Assembly: GCF_019972295.1 (NCBI RefSeq)
Contig: NZ_BLJA01000001.1
Span: forward strand, 2,856,158 to 2,920,157
Direction: 5' to 3'
Source: Geobacter sp. AOG2
GTDB lineage: Bacteria > Desulfobacterota > Desulfuromonadia > Geobacterales > Pseudopelobacteraceae
DNA: 64,000 nt
The notes below the pieces were generated by a model, which saw nothing but the letters and a program-made list of their open reading frames with translations, was not told the DNA's origin and searched no databases. The translations under genes and the position numbers were made by a program. Every line of letters begins with the position of its first letter. Within the stretch, counting starts at the first letter, position 1. Of the stretch, positions 32,712 through 41,900 are shown piece after piece.

Positions 32712-35012
32712 CTACTCCAAGGGGTCTTGTCCCGCTGCCTTGGTCCGCACCCGTTGCGCGATATCAAGGCCATGTTTTTCCAAAAGGCGGTAGAAGGTCC
32801 GGCGCGGGATGTTTGCCAGTCTTGCCGCCTTTGCCACGTTGCCGCCGGTTTCCTCGAGATACCGCTGGATCAGGTTTTTTTCCGTACGGCTGATGTGCAG
32901 TTCCCGTTCGGCCTTGAAAGAGGCGTGGCGCCGGTTGACCTCCCCGTTGCTGCACCGTTCGTAGGTGTCCGCAAAGATGGTGGGGAGGTTCTCCAGCCGG
33001 ATGATCGTGCCTTTGGAAAGAACCGAGGAGCGCTCGATAACATTTTGCATTTCGCGGATATTGCCGGGCCAGGGGTAGTGCTGCATGGCCTTGACGGCCC
33101 GCTCCTCGATGCCGGCGATATTCTTGTTCAGCTTTTTGCGGGCCTTGTCGAGGAAGTGTTCAGCCAGGCTCGGGATGGACTCCTGCCGGTTGCGAAGCGG
33201 CGGAAGATGGATGTTGAAGACGTTCAGGCGGTAGTAGAGATCCTCGCGGAACCAGCCTTCCCGAATGCCCTGTTCCAGGTCCTTGTTGGTGGCGGCAATC
33301 AGGCGTACATCGACCTTTTTCGGCGCCGCGCCACCCACCGGCCGCACCTCGCCCAGGTCGAGGACCCGTAACAGTTCGGCCTGTAGCTTGGGGGTGATGT
33401 CCCCGATCTCGTCCAGGAAGATGGTGCCTCCGTTGGCTGCCTCGAAGAGCCCTTTCTTGTCGCCGATAGCGCCGGTGAATGCCCCTTTTTTGTGACCGAA
33501 CAGTTCGCTTTCCAGCAGGGAATCGGTAATGGTCGTACAGTTGACCGTTACCAGCGGCTTGTCGTTGCGCAGGCTCAAGCGGTGGATGGCCCGGGCCGTC
33601 AGCTCCTTGCCGGTGCCGGTTTCTCCTCTGATGAGAACTGTGGTAGGTGTCGGCCCCACCTGACGGATCAGCTCCAATACCTCCTGGATTTTACTGTCAT
33701 TTCCCACAATCGGGTCGTCACCGAGCTGCCGGTCCAACTCGCGCCGGATCAACTCGTATTTCTGCATCAGCCGTCCCCGGTCATCCTCAACCTGTTGCAG
33801 GTTGTGGGGGAGGCACATTTCGATGTCCGCCAACCCCTGGAAGACCGCCACGGCATGTTCCCGGCAGGTGTTATAGCCGCAGGCGCGGCAATTGAGCTCG
33901 TCGCTTTGCGTAAACTTGTTGGTGGAGTGCAGGATGCGCTTGATGTCGTCCTTGTCCGGGCTGGGGAGCCTGCGTGACTTGTCGGAGTAGGGGCGCATCA
34001 GGTTGGGCATGGATGCCGTCGAGCGGTAGTGCGGCGCAGTTTTATAGGGGAGCGAGCTGTTGTTGTAGCTGACGATCAGTTTCCGCTTGAAAAAGTGGTT
34101 GAGGGTGCGGTCGCGGGCCGGGCCGTCGACGCAGCCTCCGTCGCAGAGGCGTAAATCCACAAAGGACGGTGAGATGCGGCCCGCAGCGAGGTCGCGAATG
34201 ATGTCGATGGCGTGATTTTCTCCCTCGGCGGAGATGATGTCGGTATCCAGGAATTCCGGTTCGATGTCGAATACCTTGAGCGGTCCGCCAGTGAGGGTGA
34301 AGATGCGCGCGCTGCCCGGATCAAAGCCGTCGAACGGCGCTTCCGTCAGGGATGCGGGGTTGATGCCGCGGCTTTTGAAAAACTTGTCGATTTCGTGGTA
34401 GGTGAGGACCACGTCAATGGCGCTGGACGACTCGGCCGCCTGCACCTCGAATTTACCGGCGATGCAGGTACTGATATAGATGACCTTGGTTTCCTTGCCC
34501 AGGATGTCCTTGATGAAGCGTCCCATGGCGATCATGGGCGATACGACCCCTGCCAGGTTCGGGATCAATTTGGGGAAATGGCGTTCGATGAGGCTGACCA
34601 CCGCCGGGCAGTGCGAAGATATCAGCGGCCGCTCGATCCTCTGCAACACATTTCGGTAACTATCGGCGATCATGCGGGCGCCGTAGGCCCCCTCGTGCAC
34701 CTCGCAAAAGCCGAGGTTCTTGAGGGCGGCCACCAGTTGTCCGGGGGTGATGGTGTGGAAGAACGCCGGGAAGGAGCACCCCAGTACCGCGACGACAGGC
34801 ACGCCCGACGTAAGCAACTCCTGGGTTTGTCCCATCCTGTCCACCACGGCCTTGGCCTGTTGCGGGCAGCTCAGGCAGTTGCCGCAGCCGATGCAACGGT
34901 CATACATGATCTGGGCAAAGCCGTTATCGACCTTGATGGCCTTGACCGGGCAACTGCGCACGCAGGAATAGCAGAGCCGGCAGCGCTCCTTAAAGGTTAT
35001 GATCGGTTCCAT
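32712..35012 (-). CDS. Fe-S / [FeFe]-hydrogenase-like sensor fused to a sigma-54 activator
   Basis: The 766-aa protein begins with two [4Fe-4S] motifs (CRLCYSCVRSCP, CIGCGNCLSCP). A domain resembling the catalytic part of [FeFe] hydrogenase follows (about residues 60-360), with counterparts of the L1, L2 and L3 cluster-binding loops (SSHCPAVVSLIERHFP, YISTCIAGKFE, LRLCDGGCVDGP). Next is a small Fe-S motif (CRACGYNTCREHAVAV...C, about 385-415), then an AAA+ domain (Walker A GETGTGKE, sigma-54 loop GAFTGA, Walker B FLDEIGD) and a Fis-type HTH (NVAKAARLANIPRRTFYRLLEKHGL). It is probably a cytoplasmic hydrogen- or redox-responsive enhancer-binding protein. The start follows AAGGAACACCACC. Confidence 0.9.
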   Translation of the reverse strand: MEPIITFKERCRLCYSCVRSCPVKAIKVDNGFAQIMYDRCIGCGNCLSCPQQAKAVVDRMGQTQELLTSGVPVVAVLGCSFPAFFHTITPGQLVAALKNLGFCEVHEGAYGARMIADSYRNVLQRIERPLISSHCPAVVSLIERHFPKLIPNLAGVVSPMIAMGRFIKDILGKETKVIYISTCIAGKFEVQAAESSSAIDVVLTYHEIDKFFKSRGINPASLTEAPFDGFDPGSARIFTLTGGPLKVFDIEPEFLDTDIISAEGENHAIDIIRDLAAGRISPSFVDLRLCDGGCVDGPARDRTLNHFFKRKLIVSYNNSSLPYKTAPHYRSTASMPNLMRPYSDKSRRLPSPDKDDIKRILHSTNKFTQSDELNCRACGYNTCREHAVAVFQGLADIEMCLPHNLQQVEDDRGRLMQKYELIRRELDRQLGDDPIVGNDSKIQEVLELIRQVGPTPTTVLIRGETGTGKELTARAIHRLSLRNDKPLVTVNCTTITDSLLESELFGHKKGAFTGAIGDKKGLFEAANGGTIFLDEIGDITPKLQAELLRVLDLGEVRPVGGAAPKKVDVRLIAATNKDLEQGIREGWFREDLYYRLNVFNIHLPPLRNRQESIPSLAEHFLDKARKKLNKNIAGIEERAVKAMQHYPWPGNIREMQNVIERSSVLSKGTIIRLENLPTIFADTYERCSNGEVNRRHASFKAERELHISRTEKNLIQRYLEETGGNVAKAARLANIPRRTFYRLLEKHGLDIAQRVRTKAAGQDPLE

Positions 35013-35071
35013 GGTGGTGTTCCTTGGTTTTTGGAGTGATATTGGAGAGATACTACACTGAAAAAGTGATA

Positions 35072-35089
35072 TGTGCAACTATTGGCACA
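35072..35089. promoter_or_regulatory. GTGC-N8-GCAC inverted repeat, copy 2
   Basis: TGTGC-N8-GCACA lies 60 bp upstream of the start of the Fe-S sigma-54 regulator. It shares the architecture and the ATTGGCACA arm of the copy beyond that gene's 3' end. A related TTGCAACTATTTGGTGCACA occurs at about 35317-35337. It may serve autoregulation. Confidence 0.45.
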
Positions 35090-35525
35090 ACTATTTTTTG
35101 TAACGATGGATGGTGAGGTTTATTTGGCATTTCAGGTTGTCTTGCCGGCTCAGGCTGCCTCAGGGGTATTTTTTAGGCAGGTTGCTTCTTGAGTGGGCAG
35201 TACGCTATCAATATGATAAGAGAGTTTATCAAAATAATAATTACGCCATAACTAATTAAAATGCTGTATATTTTAATGAATTTCCGAGGAATGTTTTTTC
35301 TGCGACCAAACCGATTGCAACTATTTGGTGCACATTATAAGTGCAATCATAATCAATATGAAAATACATCGTCATTTTAGCATGTATGGCGAAAAGAATA
35401 AAAGCATATATATAACATATAGTTATAGTTTTTTTTGTTGTTTTGGTATGCATTATGTAGTTAATTATATATCGAAGGTCGTATTCTTTTAACTTATCTA
35501 TATATTACATAAAATATTTGTTTTG

Positions 35526-35549
35526 CGTTATGTTGTATATTATATAGCT
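35526..35549. promoter_or_regulatory. Weaker ModE-box-like palindrome upstream of tpsA
   Basis: CGTTATGT-N8-ATATAGCT. The left half differs from the ideal CGTTATAT at one position and the right half from ATATAACG at two. It lies at the end of the AT-rich stretch, about 250 bp upstream of the stronger box. Confidence 0.4.
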
Positions 35550-35779
35550 CGTGCCGTCGGCGTGCCTCCATTTCACTGGCAATAACGGCGCTTTGTTTCG
35601 GCCTCCTCCGATGTGCCATCGATCAGAGGGGGCCGCTTACAAGTGCCATTGCAGTGTTACCGATCTTCAAAGTGAAACTTCTGTACCCATCCTGACCCAA
35701 ACGTAAGCACCCTTCCCTGCGATGGGGGAGCAACAGCCTCCCCACCTTTTCGCATTCGCTCGGGGAACCGTGCGGTTGT

Positions 35780-35803
35780 CGTTATATAGACGCCTTTATA
35801 ACC
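35780..35803. promoter_or_regulatory. ModE-box-like operator upstream of tpsA
   Basis: CGTTATAT-N8-TTATAACC, with spacer AGACGCCT, lies in an otherwise GC-rich context. It closely resembles the operator of the E. coli modABC operon as I remember it, including the CGCCT in the spacer. A -10-like TATAAC (35797-35802) falls in the right half, so binding would interfere with transcription toward tpsA (ATG at 35986). A ModE protein is encoded at the far end of this gene cluster. Confidence 0.65.
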
Positions 35804-35985
35804 TGTGCCGAGATTGTGTTGACAAGATCCGCATCGGCATCCCGGCGTCACGCACGAACCCGGCACCGGCCTTGGTAAACGGGATAACCGTAGCCGCCGG
35901 CACGCCGCCCCACTTCCGAGTTTCCCAGTTTGCTGAATAGTCTCGCTTGCAACCAGTATCGATTAGTTTCTGAAAGGAGAACACG

Positions 35986-38900
35986 ATGCATGAGAAATCC
36001 TGGTATGGCCGGGGATTCGGAACAAAGGTGACGGCCCGGTTGGTCCTGGGGCTGTGGGCATGCCAACTGGTGGCATCCGGCACGGTCTTCGGAGCGCCCA
36101 CGGGCGGGGTGGTCACCAGCGGCAGCGCGGCCATCAGCCAATCCGGCAGCGTCACCAACGTCAACCAGTCCACCAACACGGCCACCATCAACTGGACGAG
36201 CTTCAGCACCGCGCCCACGGAAACGGTCAACTTCAACCAGCCCAGCGCCTCGTCCATCACCCTCAACCGGGTGATCGGCAACGAGGCGAGCGTGTTGCAG
36301 GGCGCCTTGAACGCCACCGGCAAGGTCTTCCTGATCAACTCCAACGGCATCCTGATGACCAAGGGCTCCACGGTCAACACCGCCGGCTTCGTGGCCAGCA
36401 CCCTCAACATCACGGACGCCGACTTCAACGCCGGCAACTACGTGTTCAAGGCCAACGGCTCCACCGGTTCGGTGGTCAACATGGGTACCATCACCGCCTC
36501 GGACGGCGGCTACGTGGCCATGCTCGGCAATTCCGTATCCAACCAGGGGGTCATCACCGCCACCAAGGGGACCGTGGCCCTGGCCAGCGGCGACAAGATC
36601 ACCCTCAACTTCAACGGCGACTCCCTGGCCAGCGTCACCGTGGATGAAGGCACCCTGGACGCCCTGGTGGAGAACAAGGAGGCCATCTACGCCGACGGCG
36701 GCACGGTCGTCCTCACGGCCAAGGCGGCGGACGACCTCCTGTCGGCCCAGGTGAACAACAGCGGCCTGATCCAGGCCCGCACCGTGGACGATCTGAAAGG
36801 CACCATCAACCTCCACGCCTATGGCGGCACCACCTCCGTGGCCGGAACCCTGGACGCCTCGGCCCCCACGGCGGGTGACGGCGGCTTGATCGAGACCAGC
36901 GGCGATTCGGTCAAGATCGCGGACAGCGCCACCATCACCACCAAATCGGCCACCGGCGCAAACGGCACCTGGCTCATCGACCCGGACGGCTTCACCGTGG
37001 GCGTGAACGGCGACATGACCGCCACGGCTCTCACCAACGCCCTGGCCAACGGCAATGTCACCATCGCCTCCACCTCGGGGACCGGTACGGACGGCGACAT
37101 CGACATCAACGCGGCGGTCTCCTGGTCGGCCAACACCCTGACCCTCAACGCCACCAACAACATCTACGTCAACGCCGCCATGACCGCCACCGGCTCGGCC
37201 AGCCTGGCCGCCAATTACGGCCATGTGCTGGACAGCTCGGGCAACCCGACCACCACGGCGAGCGGCACCGGCAACAGCGACGGCACCCCCTACGGGCTCT
37301 ACACCCTCCAGAGCGCGACCAACGGCGCGTTCACCGGCACGATCAACTTCAGCGGCACCGGCACCGTGACCATGAACGGCGCGGACTACATCGTCATCAG
37401 CACACTGACGACAACCTATAATACGGACGGCAGCGTCTCGGCCTATGGTTTGGACTACGCCCAGGCCCATCCTGATGGCAATTATGTGCTGGGCAGCGAC
37501 ATTACATGGGGCTCTTCCGTCTGGAGCACCGGCATCGGTACGTTCACCGGCAACTTCAACGGCTTCGGCCATCTGATCAATTCCGCCCTGTTGTATGCGA
37601 CCGGACTGTTCGACACCATCGACACGGGCGCGACGGTCAGCAATCTGGGGATCAACAAAGCGACTCTTTCGCAAAACACAAGTTATGCGGCATCCAGCAG
37701 CACCAGAACCACTGCGAGCGCTTACATAGCCGCGGAGGGGATTCTCGCGAATTATAATAAGGGCAATATTATTAACAGTTTCGTCAATAATAGTACCACA
37801 TCCAATAAAACAAGGATTTATAGCGTCGGCGGCCTGGTCGGCGTCAACTCCGGGCTGATCGCGCAAAGCTATGTTTTTGGTGGGGCAGTCAATGCTTGGT
37901 ACATAGCGGGCGGCTTGGTGGGCACCAACACTGGTACGATCCTCGACAGTTCGTCGCGGAGCAATGCTGGCTCCGGTGGTGTCAATAGAATGGCCAATAA
38001 CGCCAGTGCCTCTACGGGCAGCTATTTGGGAGGGTTGGTAGGGGTTAATGATACCGGTGGGGACATTGAGAGGTCATATACCACTACGACTTCATATAAT
38101 AATATTTATGAAGCAGCAACATATGGTTGTTTTGCCGGAATGAATGCCGGCACCATCAACGAGTCCTATGCGACAAGCAACTTTAGTGCAACCGCCAACA
38201 CTGCCAACGTCGCGGGATTCGTCTGGCTGAATAGCGGTACGATTACCAATTCTTATACCACGGCTTTATATTTATCGAATGCAAGCGGAATTTCCTATTG
38301 GACAGCCGGGTTTGTCGGTGACAACACAGGTACAATCGAAAACTCCTACGCCATTGAATCTTCATCCGACTCTGCCGCGCGTTACGGATTCGCAAAGTCC
38401 AACACCGGCACGATCACCAATTCCTACTGGCTCGCGAATAATAACGCGGCTATTACCGACCATAACGCGTCTGTTACCGATCTGACTTCGGCAACACAAC
38501 TGACCAGTCTGACCAGCGCTTCCATCTACTCGGGTTTTTCAACGGGCATATGGGGCATGTCCGCATCAGGCATACCTATTCTTAAAAACATTATCGTCTA
38601 CGTCAGCACCGACAGCAGCAGCACCCCCGACTATGGGAGCGCCACGAGCACAGCCACAATGAACCTGCTGGTATATGGCCTGCAAGGTCTATCAATCACA
38701 GATAAAGATAGTGTAAGTAACATGTTCACCACCACAACGGACGCCGGTTATGTGGATGCCGGTACCCAGGTTGCAGCCAGCGTTCTTACTTCTTCGGCCT
38801 ACACGAACGTCAAGGGCACCGTCACGGTCGCCCCCAAGACCATCACGGCCACGGCCACGGTCTCCGACAAGGTCTACGACGGCACCACCACGGCCACCCT

Positions 38901-41900
38901 GACCAGCCTGACCCTCTCCGGGCTGGTGGGGAGCCAGACCCTGACCACTTCGGCCACGGCCACCTTCTCCGACAAGAACGCCGGCGATGGCAAGACCGTC
39001 ACCGTGGTCACCACCGCGACCGACGGCACGGGCAAGGCCAGCAACTATACCATCGCCACCACGACCACCACGGCGAGCATCGAAAAGAAGACGATCTCCG
39101 CCACGGTCACGGGCAACGACAAAACCTATGACGGCACCACGACCGCCACGGTCTCCTCCACCCTGGCCGGAGTGGTCTCGGGGGACACGGTCACCCTCGG
39201 CTACTCAGCCTCCTTTGCCGACAAAAACGCCGAAACCGGCAAGGCCGTCACCGCCACCAACCTCTCCCTCGGCGGCACGGACGGCGGCAACTATACCCTG
39301 GGCACCACCTCGACCCTCTCCACCACGGCCACCATCAACCCCCTGGTGCTGGCGCTGTACGGCATCAAGGGGGACGACGGTATTTATACCATCCCATCGT
39401 CGAATCTCACGGCCACCAACATCGTAGCCGGCGACACGGTCACCCTCGGCGGTTCGGCCACGGTCTCCACCACGGCTACGTCTGGCTCCACCTATGCGCT
39501 TACGGACACCAGCGGCCTCACGGTCAGCAATCCCAACTACACCGTGGCGGGGAGCACCACCGTTTCATACGTCATCGTGGGTGGCGCCAGCCTTGTCCTC
39601 AACTCGGTGGCCAGCGGCACGGCCACCATCACCACGGCCGCCAACGCCGGCGGCGGCACCGACACCACCGTCACCACCTCCACGGACAAGACGGTCATCG
39701 ACTGGACCCGTTTCAACATCGCGAGCGGGGAAACCGTCACCTTTGACCAGCCCTCCACCACCTCCATTGTGCTCAACCGGGTCGTGGGTTATGAGGCCAG
39801 TGTGATCAACGGCACCCTCGCCTCCAACGGCCGGGTTTTCCTCATCAATTCCAACGGCATCCTCTTCGCGGCCGGCTCCACCGTCAATACGGCCGGCCTG
39901 GTGGCCAGCGCCCTGCAACTCACCGACGCCGATTTTCTCAACAACAACTACGTGTTCACCGTGGCCAGCAGCACCAGCGGCTCGGTGGTCGCCGAGGGCG
40001 ACATCATCATCGCCGACGGCGGTTTCCTGGCCCTGATCAGTAACAACGGGGTCACCGCCTCGGGCAGCGTGACCGCCACCGACGGCACGGTGTTGCTGGC
40101 CTCGGCGGATCAAATGACCCTCACCCTGAATACGGCCGACACCGGTCTGGCCGGCTATGCCCTCTCCGGCTTGAACGGCACCGCCACGGTGGGCGGCACC
40201 CTGAACGCGGCGGGCGGACTCATCGAGACGGCCGGCGACACCGTCGTTCTGTCCGACGGCGCGACGCTCACCAGCGGCACCTGGTCCTGGACCCAGGCCG
40301 GCAGCATCACCATCGGCGACGGCGGGACCCTCACCGGAACCCTTGTCAATGCCGAACTGGCATTGTGCAATCTTATCCTTACCTCGGCGAAGGGCGACAT
40401 CACCGTCAACGACGCCCTGGCCTGGACAGCGGACACGAAACTGACCCTCAACGCCGCTAACGCCATCACAGTTGCCGCATCAATCAGCGCCAACGGCGAC
40501 AATTCCGCAGTGGCCCTGACCGCCGGGAGCGACCTCACCGTCAACGACGCCATCACCACGGGAGGCGCCAACGCCGCAACGGCTCTGGCCGCCACGGGCG
40601 GCGACCTCGTTCTCAATGCCCCGATCACCACCACCGGCGAGAACGCGACCCTGGTGTTGACAGCAGGTAAGGACCTCACCGTCAACAAGGCCATCACCGC
40701 CAGCGGCGCCAACGCCACCCTGGCGCTCTCGGCCGGCAACGACATCGCCATCGATGCGGACATCACCCTCACCGGCGCCAATGCCGCCCTGGCCATGAAC
40801 TACGGGGGCGACTACAGCATCCTCACCCCGGCCAGCTACAGCGGTGCGGTGTTGGATGCGGACGGCATCCCGGTGGCCAACGCGGCCCCGAGCGGGACCG
40901 AATACGCCGGCATTACCCTCAGCGGCGCCAACGCCAAGCTGGCCATGAACGGCACCAGCTACACGCTTATCCACAGCATGGCCGACCTGGCGGCCCTGGA
41001 CGACGCCACCGGCACGGCCACCGGCTACTTCGCCCTGGCGCAGGACCTGGACGCCTCGGGCACCACCTACAGCAGTTCGCCCATCGCCGCGCTCTCGGGC
41101 ACCCTGGCCGGGCTGGGGCATACGGTCAGCAACCTGGCCATTAGCGACACCAAAGAAATATATGTGGGCCTGATCGGCCAGGCCACCGGCAGCACCATCC
41201 GGGATATCGGCGTGGTCAATGCCACGGTCTCATCACTAAGGTCCACCGACAGCACGGTGGCATATGCGGGCATACTGGCCGGCAAGGTTACCGACAGCAC
41301 GGTGAGCAACACCTACAGCACCGGGAAGGTATCGGTATCCTACGGCACTAGCGGCGGGCTGCTCGGAAACGTCACTGGCTCCACCATCTCGTCCTCCTAC
41401 TCAGCCGCTGACGGTGCGGGCGGGGGGTTGATCGGTTGGACAAGCGCCTCCACCGTGACGAGTTGCCACGCCACCGGGGATGTGACGAACGGTACCGGTG
41501 GCCTGATCGGGACCGCCTCTGGCACCAACATCGAAAGTTGTTACGCCACCGGCACCGTGGGGGACGGCACGGGCTACAACGTGGGGGGGCTGGTCGGGTC
41601 TTTCTCCGGCGGCAGCTACATCGTAAACTCCTTTGCCAAGGGGAGTGTGTCGGGCAAGTCGAGGGTGGGGGGACTGGTGGGATATCTCGCCATTGACCCC
41701 GACGGCACCACCATCGCCAACTGCCACGCCACCGGCGCCGTGACGGCCACGGCCAAAGATACTGACTTAACCAAAGATTATGCTACGGATGGCGGAGCCG
41801 GCGGCCTGATCGGCACGGCGGAAAACTCCGGTACCGGTTCCCTGACCGTCACCGACTCCTATGCCACCGGCGACGTAGTGGCCAGCGACTCTGTGGATTA

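Larger units (their letters stand above)
35013..35985. other. Long non-coding region between the Fe-S regulator and tpsA
   Basis: No convincing gene lies in these 973 bp. The part from 35200 to 35550 is very AT-rich; the rest is GC-richer with several short hairpins, such as TGGGGGAG/CTCCCCA with Ts at about 35724-35750. It contains one GTGC-N8-GCAC repeat, two ModE-box-like palindromes and the tpsA leader. Short open frames here look like chance products of the AT-rich sequence. Confidence 0.7.

Noticed and set aside
35256-35453. A 65-codon minus-strand frame in the AT-rich region before tpsA
   Set aside because: No ribosome site, skewed composition of AT-rich codons and no recognisable motif; likely chance.
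35560-35985. Possible c-di-GMP/cGAMP (GEMM) riboswitch in the tpsA leader
   Set aside because: Phrases such as CACGCAC and TTACCGAT occur, but the conserved GGGACGCAAAGCC and GCAAACC core was not found on either strand.
35848-37866. A 672-codon minus-strand frame at the start of tpsA
   Set aside because: The plus-strand frame has TPS motifs, a signal sequence and a good ribosome site. The antisense product is Gly/Val/Ala-rich with no domain.
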